Assembly: GCA_016788945.1 (NCBI GenBank)
Contig: JAEUSA010000104.1
Span: 1 to 29,112 of the forward strand
DNA length: 29,112 nucleotides
Reading direction: 5' to 3'
Source of the DNA: Leptospiraceae bacterium
Lineage (GTDB): Bacteria; Spirochaetota; Leptospiria; Turneriellales; Turneriellaceae
Positions 15,530 through 22,738 of the stretch are shown here, piece by piece. The notes under the pieces are model-generated. The model saw nothing but the letters and a program-made list of their open reading frames with translations. It was not told the origin of the DNA and searched no databases. The stretch's first letter is position 1. Every line of letters begins with the position of its first letter. The translations under genes and the position numbers were made by a program.

Positions 15530-17257
15530 GTGTCAACCATGACACCCGAACGCATCATTACCAACCCGTTGCTTGAAATTCGCCTGAAAGGTACGCAGGC
15601 GCAGATGGGCGCACAATACGGTGAGATTATGGCTGCGCAGGGCGGCTATGAAAAGCTGATGGATTTTTATCCGCAAATGGCGCAGTCGCTGATCGTTTCA
15701 GGCATGCCGCGCAGGGTGCGTAAGGGGCCTATGCGCCGCGTCGCAGGGGAGCTGATAAACTGGGCGGTGAACTCCATGGTGAAAGGGCGACTGCCCGAGT
15801 ATGAAGCGCGGGCGCAGGCGATGGCGCGCGCGGCGAACCTTTCGCCCGAAATGACCCGCCACATGCTGGTGATGGATGTCTTTCAGAACTCGATCGGTGT
15901 ATTGGGTAAATTAGGTGCCGTGCAGGTAGCAGGTAAGCCGCTCGTGCACGCGCTTGGCGCGTGTACCTCGGCCGTGGTGTTTGGCCCGCTCTCTGCTGAC
16001 GGTGAACTCATGCATGCGCGCAACTTTGATTTTCCCGGCGTTGGGGTGTGGGATAAATCGCCGACGATCGTCTACTGCAATCCCGATCACGGCATACCCT
16101 ACGGTTACCTCGGCGCTCGCGGTGCGGATGTACCCGGTATCACGGCCTTCAACGCCGAAGGGTTGACAGTAACGTTTCACACGCGTTTTCACAAAGATGT
16201 GGATTTTCAATCGACCGGGGTCATCGACCTCGGCCATGAAATAATCCGCAATTCGCGCACGATAGAAGACGCCATCAACATCGTCAGCCGGCACAAGGTT
16301 GCTTCGACCTGGGGCATCATGGTGACATCCGCGCGGGAAAAAAATGCCGCGTTGATTGAAACCACCGCGAAAAAAATGCGCGTCACTTGGGCGAAGAACG
16401 GCCGCCACGCGCAGACGAACCATTACCTGCACAGCGACATGGTGCCGGGTGAAATTGCCACCAGCAACGGTTGGACTTCGTATACGGTCGATCGCCTGCG
16501 CCTCATCGAGAACTTCTTCCGTGAAACCGAAGCGATGGGCGGGGCGACGCTCACCGACATGCAAAACCTGTTGGGTGCAGATTTCGAAGTCGATGCGCCG
16601 GGTAAAAGTCGTATGATGGGCTCACTCATCGGTTATGTAATGTCGGTGCAGTCGGTGGTCTTTAAATTGCAGTCGGGTATCATTTCATTGTCTGTCGGCG
16701 AAGCGCCCACTGGTTGGGGACCGTACATCAACCATGACGTTAACTGGTCGGGAGACGCACTCAAAACAGTCGATGTAGCCAAAGAAAAACTCAGTGCTGT
16801 GACCGCGCATTATGCCGCGGGTGAAGGCCGCGAAGCCTACCGCCATTTTCAGCGCGGCTACCTGCTAGATCACGAATGCGCACCGCTCGACGATGTACGA
16901 CGTGAAATCGCTCTCGCTGCTGCCGCAGCACGAGAAGACGGCTCATTGCGTTTCGTGCAAGGAGCCTTAGCCTTGGAAGCGCGCGATAATGAAGCAGCAT
17001 TCTCGCACTTTATGCAGGCAGTTTCGCTCGAAGAATCCCCATACCGTAAGGCGCAGGCGCTGTTGTGGGCCTCGCGCGCGGCTGCAGCGACGGGCAGAAG
17101 CTCAGAGGCTGCGCTGTTAAGAAAAGAGATTTTCACACTCAGCCATCACAATCTCGCTGAATTCAAACAACTGGCGGGGCGTGACGCGAACCAGCTGATT
17201 ACGAAACGCAATTATGCAGATCTCGTGCTGAGCATGAGCATGCTCGACGCAGCGTAG
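15530..17257 (+). CDS. C45 acyltransferase-type Ntn hydrolase with helical C-terminal extension
   Basis: 575 residues. Residues 1-420 match the acyl-CoA:6-aminopenicillanate acyltransferase (peptidase C45) family. Cys145 in LGACTSAVVFGP is the predicted N-terminal nucleophile after self-cleavage at Ala144/Cys145, followed by GELMHARNFDFPG (RNxDF) and later AQTNHYLHS and GPYINHD. The family forms or breaks amide bonds between acyl groups and amines. The last 150 residues (430-575) are helical with TPR-like pairs (ALALEARDNEAAFSHFMQAV, KAQALLWASRAAAATGRSSEA). C45 proteins are usually about 350-400 residues, so this is an added domain. The GTG start is favoured because AAGG lies five bases before it; ATG 15539 is the alternative. 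No signal peptide is visible. Confidence 0.87.
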   Translation: MSTMTPERIITNPLLEIRLKGTQAQMGAQYGEIMAAQGGYEKLMDFYPQMAQSLIVSGMPRRVRKGPMRRVAGELINWAVNSMVKGRLPEYEARAQAMARAANLSPEMTRHMLVMDVFQNSIGVLGKLGAVQVAGKPLVHALGACTSAVVFGPLSADGELMHARNFDFPGVGVWDKSPTIVYCNPDHGIPYGYLGARGADVPGITAFNAEGLTVTFHTRFHKDVDFQSTGVIDLGHEIIRNSRTIEDAINIVSRHKVASTWGIMVTSAREKNAALIETTAKKMRVTWAKNGRHAQTNHYLHSDMVPGEIATSNGWTSYTVDRLRLIENFFRETEAMGGATLTDMQNLLGADFEVDAPGKSRMMGSLIGYVMSVQSVVFKLQSGIISLSVGEAPTGWGPYINHDVNWSGDALKTVDVAKEKLSAVTAHYAAGEGREAYRHFQRGYLLDHECAPLDDVRREIALAAAAAREDGSLRFVQGALALEARDNEAAFSHFMQAVSLEESPYRKAQALLWASRAAAATGRSSEAALLRKEIFTLSHHNLAEFKQLAGRDANQLITKRNYADLVLSMSMLDAA

Positions 17258-17284
17258 TAACGCCGCTGATTCGGGAAATCGGCG

Positions 17285-17956
17285 CTACCTGAAATCCCAG
17301 CGGAGAACTTTTTTCAGCGCCTGAAAGAAATGTAGCTGTTGCAGCGGGGCGTTGAGCCACCCGCAGGTGATACAATAATACTTATCGTATGGAGCCGCAT
17401 GGTGAATCGCATGGTGCGCCGGCGGCAAAATGAGGTGCCAGCGTTGCAGTGCGGCAATCAGCCGTGGTGGATTATCGAGATGCGACCACTTATGTATCTG
17501 GTTGGTGAGAAAGATGCCGAGATAAAATACTAAAAAGTAAAAGCGAAATGTGTAATCCAAAACAGAAGCGCTGGCATGATGAAAGTAGATCAGACCCGGC
17601 AGTGAAACAAGGCAGTTGGCGCCATTGGTTTCGACAAATGCGTGGTGTGTGATTGCTTTTGGATCGACATGGTGCTCGCGAAACGCGTAGATAAATACCT
17701 TACCGAAAAACGGTGTCTCCGGATTGCCAAAATTGTCTGCCAGAAAATGCACCAGACCCGAAACAAAATCTGCAGTGATGTAAGCAAACAAGGCGTACAA
17801 GACCAGTTGCACTGATAGTAAAGATGACTGCTCTGCGCGCGCTGAATAGTTAGTCACAGCAGAGTAAACAAACAAACCGATATACGAAAAAAATACAGTG
17901 ATGGCGGTAGCTTCAAGCGCAAACTGCCAGGCCGGATATCCTTTCTGGTTTTGCAT
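17285..17956 (-). CDS. carF: CarF/PEDS1 (TMEM189, Kua) family plasmanylethanolamine desaturase
   Basis: 223 residues from the ATG at 17954-17956; the open frame continues upstream but would run through a tRNA gene, and a strong ribosome site marks this ATG. Four membrane stretches surround the histidine motifs of the family: ADFVSGLVHFLADNFG (62-77), FREHHVDPKAITHHAF (92-107), ETNG (109-112), NQIHKWSH (152-159) and PPAHHAIHH (178-186), then YYCITCGWLN. All eight or more metal-ligand histidines of CarF/TMEM189 appear present. The family uses O2 and a di-iron centre to introduce the vinyl-ether bond of plasmalogens. Activity would imply aerobic ether-lipid desaturation in this organism. It is separated from the upstream tRNA-Leu by only 29 bases. 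Confidence 0.9.
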   Translation of the reverse strand: MQNQKGYPAWQFALEATAITVFFSYIGLFVYSAVTNYSARAEQSSLLSVQLVLYALFAYITADFVSGLVHFLADNFGNPETPFFGKVFIYAFREHHVDPKAITHHAFVETNGANCLVSLPGLIYFHHASASVLDYTFRFYFLVFYLGIFLTNQIHKWSHLDNPPRLIAALQRWHLILPPAHHAIHHAAPYDKYYCITCGWLNAPLQQLHFFQALKKVLRWDFR

Positions 17957-17961
17957 GTATA

Positions 17962-17969
17962 CCCCCCTT
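17962..17969 (-). promoter_or_regulatory. Strong Shine-Dalgarno fixing the desaturase start
   Basis: Reading the minus strand, AAGGGGGG is followed by TATAC and the ATG at 17956. It is the clearest ribosome site in the window and excludes the longer reading that would overlap the tRNA. Confidence 0.8.
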
Positions 17970-17985
17970 GAATAGGAGAAAACTG

Positions 17986-18068
17986 TACCGAAGGTCGGAC
18001 TTGAACCGACATGGGGTTGCCCCCACCGCATTTTGAGTGCGGCGTGTCTACCATTTCACCACTTCGGC
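17986..18068 (-). tRNA. tRNA-Leu (anticodon CAA)
   Basis: 83 bases fold into a class II tRNA. The acceptor stem GCCGAAG/CTTCGGT has a terminal G-U pair. The anticodon stem CCGCA/TGCGG encloses the loop CTCAAAA (anticodon CAA). A long variable arm follows (GGGG-CAA-CCCC), then the T arm GTCGG-TTCAAGT-CCGAC. The discriminator base is A, as expected for tRNA-Leu. CCA is not encoded (the next bases read CAG), so it must be added enzymatically. It decodes UUG. It lies between the second hotdog thioesterase and the desaturase gene on the same strand. Confidence 0.95.
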
Positions 18069-18071
18069 GAG

Positions 18072-18095
18072 TTCGCGTACGCAAGCGTCCGCGAA
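18072..18095. repeat. Imperfect inverted repeat upstream of tRNA-Leu
   Basis: TTCGCGTACGC-AA-GCGTCCGCGAA: 11-base arms with one mismatch, ending four bases before the tRNA 5' end on the minus strand. In RNA it would form a GC-rich hairpin abutting the acceptor stem. It might influence tRNA processing or pausing; function is unknown. Confidence 0.6.
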
Positions 18096-18104
18096 GTAGG
18101 TTTG

Positions 18105-18145
18105 CAAATTACACATAAGGCGGAAAGCGCCTTATGTGTAATTTG
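18105..18145. repeat. Perfect 18-bp hairpin between thioesterase gene and tRNA-Leu
   Basis: The arms 18105-18122 and 18128-18145 are perfect reverse complements of 18 bases around a five-base loop (GAAAG on the + strand). The hairpin starts two bases after the stop codon of the thioesterase gene (18148-18150). The stem begins AT-rich and closes with GGCG/CGCC. A T-run is lacking on both strands, so it is not a textbook intrinsic terminator; a processing or stability element, or a miniature repeat, is possible. Confidence 0.8.
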
Positions 18146-18147
18146 TA

Positions 18148-18558
18148 TCAAAGATCTTGCTCGATGTATTTGCCCTTACCGCGGGCCACGATTTTGCCGA
18201 TGTCGTCTTCGAGCTCCGCACGATTTTCAATCACGCGTTTGTTCTTTTTGACGAAATAACCACGCAGGTAGAGTGGCTCGTTCACTTTAGCAAGCTGCAG
18301 ATAACGAATAGTTACTTCGCCGGTATTGACGTTGAGATTCAATGCCTGATTGATCTTCATCATGACTTCATCGAGCATGACGGCAATTATACCGGGGTGT
18401 ACGCACTCAGGCTGGTTACCCTGAAAGTGCACCGGAAGAACAATCTCGCCATAGGCGGTTTTTGTGTCTTCGTCAAAGCGCAGGTCGAGCTTGAGTCCCT
18501 GTTCGTTATCTGGGCTGGTACCGAAACTCAGGTTCTTCTGTCTTCTCAGTACCTTCAT
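18148..18558 (-). CDS. Hotdog-fold thioesterase family protein
   Basis: 136 residues, a typical single-hotdog length. The helix carries [13 protein letters not shown] (54-66), a variant of the PaaI HGGxxxxxxDE signature in which Pro replaces the first Gly (His54, Asp63, Glu64). The strands after it ([30 protein letters not shown]) complete the fold. It probably cleaves an acyl-thioester in the cytoplasm; substrate unknown. The ATG at 18556-18558 lies just after an 8-base inverted repeat and a good -10 box, so the gene has its own promoter and may be controlled by a repressor or a leader hairpin. Downstream come a perfect hairpin, tRNA-Leu and the desaturase gene. Confidence 0.82.
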   Translation of the reverse strand: MKVLRRQKNLSFGTSPDNEQGLKLDLRFDEDTKTAYGEIVLPVHFQGNQPECVHPGIIAVMLDEVMMKINQALNLNVNTGEVTIRYLQLAKVNEPLYLRGYFVKKNKRVIENRAELEDDIGKIVARGKGKYIEQDL

Positions 18559-18563
18559 AGCCC

Positions 18564-18584
18564 AGTGTTACCTTTTGTAACACT
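18564..18584. promoter_or_regulatory. Operator-like palindrome before the second thioesterase gene
   Basis: AGTGTTAC-CTTTT-GTAACACT is a perfect inverted repeat with 8-base arms and a 5-base spacer. The core TTAC-N5-GTAA is the kind of site bound by TetR-family dimers. It sits just downstream of a TATACT -10 box and five bases before the ATG, where a bound protein would block transcription. In RNA it could also form a hairpin next to the start codon. Confidence 0.55.
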
Positions 18585-18593
18585 TTGTCAAGA

Positions 18594-18622
18594 AGTATAC
18601 AGGCTGTACACAAACATGTCCC
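18594..18622 (-). promoter_or_regulatory. Candidate sigma-70-type promoter of the second thioesterase gene
   Basis: On the minus strand, TATACT (18594-18599) is one mismatch from the -10 consensus. GGGACA (18617-18622), four of six matches to TTGACA, lies 17 bases upstream. The predicted start falls just before or at the edge of the palindrome at 18564-18584. A TTGACA at 18586-18591 is also present but has no good -10 at the right distance. Confidence 0.5.
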
Positions 18623-18640
18623 TATGCTATGCTGCAGCGC

Positions 18641-19642
18641 TCAAAACAGGTTCATACCTAACGAAAGGGAAAACCCTATGCCCGTCAGGTTGGCTGAAAT
18701 TGCGTTAACTTTGCTCACTGACGAGAGCGTCGTATCGCCGTCGCTCAGGTCTCGCGATTCAGCCCAATAGACGGGCAATGCCGCAATCAGCGTGAAGCGC
18801 CCAAGCCGGTAGGTGAGTTCGGGTTTAAAGACCAGCATCGGATTATAACTGGTAAATATCTGGTAATCACTCGCGGCGCCGTTATTCTGAGTAAACTGAA
18901 CGGAAGAATACAGCACCCCCGCCCCGGCACCGAGGTTGATTCCCCAGTCAGGGCCGGTAACCCAGCGGTAATAAACCATCGCCACCGCGGGTATAAAAAA
19001 GCCGTCGACATTTAATGTCAGCTGGCCGGTATAAAACGACGAACTCACCAGTGCGGCCGTCTTCGGTAGGGCCGCATAGCCGAGACTAAACCCCAACATG
19101 AGCTGCGAATAGACGAGCCGGGGTTCGGCATGAAACTGCCATTGCACCGCTGCGGCTTCGCGTGTCTCACGGGCGGTGAAGCCCTTCGGGTTCAATTGCT
19201 GATTATATTGCACTGCGAGCGCGTTCGCATATTCATTGGTAAAGTCTCCGGTAGCGGAGTTATCGGCGAAGTGTCCGGTGATGCCGGCAATGATGATGAA
19301 TTCTGAATTCTGCGGTTCGTTTTTTGCCGTGGCTGCCTGCTCTGCCGTTTCGGGGGGGAAAATAAAACGGTATTCGCCTGCGGGTGACCGAATGAAGATC
19401 GCTGCGTCGGCAGGTAGAGATTTTTCCGGCGATTTTGGATCATCTTTGTAAACGATCTCTTTTTCGCCGACGCGGACGATAATGCCCTTAACTACCTGTC
19501 CGGTGCTGAGGCCTATTTCAGCCAAAGGTTCAGTTTTTTCTTCGGGCTTCGCAATCGCTGCTGCGCCCGCTTTGGCGGCTTTCGCGGAGTATACGGCGTT
19601 AACGGAAAAAACGATCAGTAAAAAAACAATCCGCACGCGCAT
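18641..19642 (-). CDS. Probable outer-membrane beta-barrel protein
   Basis: 333 residues with a signal peptide (MRVRIVFLLIVFSVNAVYS). Residues 40-95 look like a small soluble beta domain (IGLSTGQVVKGIIVRVGEKEI). From about 110 onward amphipathic strands rich in aromatic and small residues alternate (LMLGFSLGYAAL, AMVYYRWVTGPDWGINLGAGAGVLYSS, PELTYRLGRFTLIAALPVYW). The chain ends ...GMNLF with the C-terminal Phe typical of outer-membrane barrels. It is probably a surface or porin-like protein; the family is not recognised. It lies 52 bases after a TPR protein gene in the same run as an RND exporter, which suggests an envelope role. Confidence 0.7.
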   Translation of the reverse strand: MRVRIVFLLIVFSVNAVYSAKAAKAGAAAIAKPEEKTEPLAEIGLSTGQVVKGIIVRVGEKEIVYKDDPKSPEKSLPADAAIFIRSPAGEYRFIFPPETAEQAATAKNEPQNSEFIIIAGITGHFADNSATGDFTNEYANALAVQYNQQLNPKGFTARETREAAAVQWQFHAEPRLVYSQLMLGFSLGYAALPKTAALVSSSFYTGQLTLNVDGFFIPAVAMVYYRWVTGPDWGINLGAGAGVLYSSVQFTQNNGAASDYQIFTSYNPMLVFKPELTYRLGRFTLIAALPVYWAESRDLSDGDTTLSSVSKVNAISANLTGIGFSLSLGMNLF

Positions 19643-19694
19643 CGAATGGACGACTTTCGCAGCAGCGCTTTAGCGCGGTCAACCCAAATCGAAT

Positions 19695-20237
19695 TCAGAA
19701 CTCGCTTGCGTCGCCTGCGTTCTTCAGCCTCAGGTAACGGTCGTAGGCGCGCATCGATTCTTCGGTGAGACCCTTCAGTTCATATATGACACCGAGATTA
19801 TACCACGCAGCAGGAATGCGATTATCGCGCAATAACACGCTGCGGAAATGCACTTGTGCGCGGTCGAGATCGCCTAAGAGCATTGCAGCGAGTCCAAGGT
19901 ACTGTTGCGCGTCCGTCGCGTAAAAAACCTGTTTGCTCGTGCGCGCAAAATCATCGGCGGCGCGTTTGAGGCGTGCGTAGGCAATGCGCGCATTCTTTCG
20001 CCCCTGCGCAAGATCTTTCACGGGTACCGATAACAAATGTTTGCCGCACAGATACCAAGCAAGCGCATTGATGCGATGCGGATCGAGCAGTTCATCGCAT
20101 TCTTTCATGAAATCGGCATGGCCGCCGGCCGCGACGGAAGCTTCGATGCGGGCAATTGCCGCTTTTTCATTTTTGAGGTCGTAACTCTGCGCAGTTAGTG
20201 CCGTTGAAAACAACACGGCCATGCAGCAATGTTTCAA
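19695..20237 (-). CDS. Exported TPR-repeat protein
   Basis: 180 residues. A TTG start at 20235-20237 is favoured because AGAGG lies seven bases upstream and the start overlaps the exporter's TGA (TTGA); an ATG at 20222 would give a shorter signal. The N-terminal MKHCCMAVLFSTALTAQS looks like a signal sequence. The rest is helical; the clearest TPR units are AQQYLGLAAMLLGDLDRAQVHF and AAWYNLGVIYELKGLTEESMRAYDRYL. It probably acts as a periplasmic adaptor. Coupling to the RND/MMPL gene suggests it serves that exporter (inference). Confidence 0.78.
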   Translation of the reverse strand: MKHCCMAVLFSTALTAQSYDLKNEKAAIARIEASVAAGGHADFMKECDELLDPHRINALAWYLCGKHLLSVPVKDLAQGRKNARIAYARLKRAADDFARTSKQVFYATDAQQYLGLAAMLLGDLDRAQVHFRSVLLRDNRIPAAWYNLGVIYELKGLTEESMRAYDRYLRLKNAGDASEF

Positions 20238-22738
20238 ATTTCCGCCTCTAATTTTTCAAAGAATCGCGACAGCGCGGGAAACAGAATGCGGTATGAATAG
20301 AATACGCACAGCATGCCTGCGAACGTAATAAAACCAAAAGATGCAAGACCGATGTGGCTTGAGATTGTGAGTGAAAGAAATCCCATTGCGGTAGTGAAGT
20401 TCGAGATAAAGATTGATCCGCCCGTGCTGATCATGATGTGGTTTACCTGTGAAAGGCCGAGTTCTTTGGCGTGTGAATAAAGATATATGCCGTTGTCGAT
20501 GCCGACGCCAAGCAAAATCGGTATGGCGAGCAGGTTGATATAGTTAAACTCAAAGAGCCATGAAGGGCTGAGCTGGTGACAAACGCCGATCAGCGCGAAC
20601 AAGCCGAGAATTCCCGCGATGAGCGGCGCCAAGATCATGGCGACACCCGCAAGTCTGCGCGTCATGGACAGCACGAGAATCGCAATAACGGCAGAAATGA
20701 GGATTATCTCTTTAAGTAGGTCACGCATCACCGTACCAAGAATGTCGTCGAGAACGTAGAGATCAGAGATCCCGCGCGCTAGATGCTCGCGTGGGCAGAG
20801 CGCGGCAGGCAGATCGAGTGTACAGGTCTCGCGAAATGCCGCGGCGAAATCGAGGGCCCCGCGGCGAAACATGCGCGCGTCTTTGGGGAACACGTACAGA
20901 TAATATCGTCCATTACCGACCAAGTGTTGTCGAAAAGCCAGCGGAATTGCGTCGATGGTTACCGGCGGTGATTCTGTCATACTCAAACCAAAGCGAATTC
21001 GGCGCAAGTTGGCGCTGTCGAGCGTGACCAGAGAAAAAACCTCTGCCTGCTTGAGCAACGCATGAATTTCTGAAAGCACCTGATACTTGCGCGCGGCGTC
21101 TTCGGGTATGAGATCGCGTACGCTGTGGAATTCAGGCGCACACGAGTGCATTCCCTGCGGAGAATTCTTTTTCGCCAAATTACCTTCGCCGGCACAATCG
21201 CGGTCGCTGATTTCGCGTGCAATTTTACGAAGGTTAGCTTCAGCGACTCTCAGCTTTTCGAGGCCGTCGAAGGAGTACACGACCATGTGCTCGCGGTTTT
21301 CTAAAACGCGCAGGCCGGTCTGCTGCGCAGTCGTGGTGTGTTCCAATTCGAAGAAGTCATATTCGAAAGGTGGCCGGGTCAGTACAAACGTGCCATAGCC
21401 GGTAATGGCGATAATCAGTGCAATATGCCATCCGCGTATTTTGTGCGTTTTTTCCAGCATGTGCGACGGTTCAGTGGTTGTGAACGAGTATTTTTCGGTC
21501 AAAAAAATCAGTGCGGGAAAAAACAGGATGAACGCCAGAAAGAAGAAGATGATGCCGGCGAAGGCGATTTTGCCGAATTCGGCAAAGGCGATAAAGCGAG
21601 AAAAACTCAGCGTGAGAAAAACCGCCGCGGTGCTGATCATGCCAAACGACAAGCCACGGAACAGGTTGCGCATCGTGCCTTCGAGCGCCTGTGTCATACC
21701 GTGCCCGCGCAACCGCTCGCCTTTGTAGCGCGAGAAAAGATGAATTCCGTAATCGATGCCGAGACCGAGAAGAATCGAAGTCAGAAATGAACTAATGATA
21801 CTGATTTGGCCGATAAAATACCAAGCGGCAAAGTATGTATAACCCAGCGCGGCGAGCACGGGTAATCCGATTACCAGCATCACACGCAGCGATCGGAAAA
21901 AGACAATGAGCGAAGCGGTGAGAATCAGCAGGGTAATCGTCGTCGACTGGCTGATATCGCTGGCGAGGCGTTTCTGCTTTTCGACATCGGAGGCATAACG
22001 CCCGGAAAATTGTAAGGTATAACCTTTTTGCTTGAGCGGTGCTTCGATGGTGTCGCGCAGTGCCGAGAGGTAAGATTGCGAAAACTGGATGTCATCGGGT
22101 GAGGTTTTCAGCGAAAGCAGCATGGCGATGCGGCGGTGGTCATTATCGATAAATGCATTGCTACTCAGGTAGCGCTTTCGGTATTTGTTGAGTATATCAC
22201 CGATGTAAAACTTTGCTGGCGCGACCTGTTCAAGGTCTTCAAAATACGGGTTCTCACTTCTTTTGGTCTGTCGAATGGTATTGGCGAGCCGGTCTCTGAT
22301 CTGGGCGAGGTCTGTATAATCAGCGTAATACAGCGAATATTTCTGCAAAAAATGGCCGGGGACCTCATAGATTACGCTGTTCGTCGAAGTCTGTAGAAAG
22401 TCATTGGCCTTGAGCATGGTTTCGATCTTGCGCGCCGTCTGCACGAGGTCAGCGTCGCTCTGTGGCGTGGCGGCTTCTAAGGTGAGAACGAGAAATCCTT
22501 TAATGTGCGATTCGTTTCTGAGCGCGGTCAACCTTTCGAGCGAATCTGTGCCCGACGGTAACAGGTGCAGCAGATTCGTGTCGATGCGAATTTGTCTGCC
22601 GTAGCGGTAACCGATGACGCTCGTCATTACGAGTATCGCGATGATCGGCCACGCGAATCGCCGCACATGGTAGAGCCAGAATGGCCAGAAACGTGCGGCC
22701 CAGGCGGAGAAACGCTGTGTGATATTATCATCACGCAT
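20234..22738 (-). CDS. RND superfamily / MMPL-type exporter (HpnN-like)
   Basis: 834 residues with the duplicated RND layout: a TM segment at about 30-46, a periplasmic loop to 262, five TM segments to about 415, then a repeat of the same pattern (TM about 435, loop, five TM at the end). Both halves keep the conserved central-helix motif, LLGLGIDYGIHLFSRY (Asp329) and LLGVGIDNGIYLYSHA (Asp748), typical of SSD/MMPL and HpnN-type lipid transporters driven by proton flow. The cargo is probably hydrophobic (fatty acids, hopanoids or glycolipids), by family analogy only. The second periplasmic loop contains three close cysteines (DCAGEGN, SCAPEF). Its start overlaps the stop of the DUF115 gene by eight bases. 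Confidence 0.87.
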   Translation of the reverse strand: MRDDNITQRFSAWAARFWPFWLYHVRRFAWPIIAILVMTSVIGYRYGRQIRIDTNLLHLLPSGTDSLERLTALRNESHIKGFLVLTLEAATPQSDADLVQTARKIETMLKANDFLQTSTNSVIYEVPGHFLQKYSLYYADYTDLAQIRDRLANTIRQTKRSENPYFEDLEQVAPAKFYIGDILNKYRKRYLSSNAFIDNDHRRIAMLLSLKTSPDDIQFSQSYLSALRDTIEAPLKQKGYTLQFSGRYASDVEKQKRLASDISQSTTITLLILTASLIVFFRSLRVMLVIGLPVLAALGYTYFAAWYFIGQISIISSFLTSILLGLGIDYGIHLFSRYKGERLRGHGMTQALEGTMRNLFRGLSFGMISTAAVFLTLSFSRFIAFAEFGKIAFAGIIFFFLAFILFFPALIFLTEKYSFTTTEPSHMLEKTHKIRGWHIALIIAITGYGTFVLTRPPFEYDFFELEHTTTAQQTGLRVLENREHMVVYSFDGLEKLRVAEANLRKIAREISDRDCAGEGNLAKKNSPQGMHSCAPEFHSVRDLIPEDAARKYQVLSEIHALLKQAEVFSLVTLDSANLRRIRFGLSMTESPPVTIDAIPLAFRQHLVGNGRYYLYVFPKDARMFRRGALDFAAAFRETCTLDLPAALCPREHLARGISDLYVLDDILGTVMRDLLKEIILISAVIAILVLSMTRRLAGVAMILAPLIAGILGLFALIGVCHQLSPSWLFEFNYINLLAIPILLGVGIDNGIYLYSHAKELGLSQVNHIMISTGGSIFISNFTTAMGFLSLTISSHIGLASFGFITFAGMLCVFYSYRILFPALSRFFEKLEAEI

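Noticed and set aside
15911..16564. 217-codon minus-strand open frame
   Set aside because: It is antisense to the C45 Ntn hydrolase core with its conserved Cys and RNFDF motifs.
17258..17284. Possible hairpin between the convergent C45 and desaturase genes
   Set aside because: The best pairing is two four-base segments with a bulge and no T-run; too weak to call.
17957..18031. N-terminal extension of the desaturase
   Set aside because: It would be translated from within tRNA-Leu; the strong Shine-Dalgarno marks the ATG at 17956.
18157..18708. 183-codon + strand open frame
   Set aside because: It runs antisense through the second thioesterase, its promoter and the end of the barrel gene; no domain or ribosome site.
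19665..19676. GCGC-TTTA-GCGC hairpin before the barrel gene
   Set aside because: Only four base pairs and no T-run; likely chance in GC-rich DNA.
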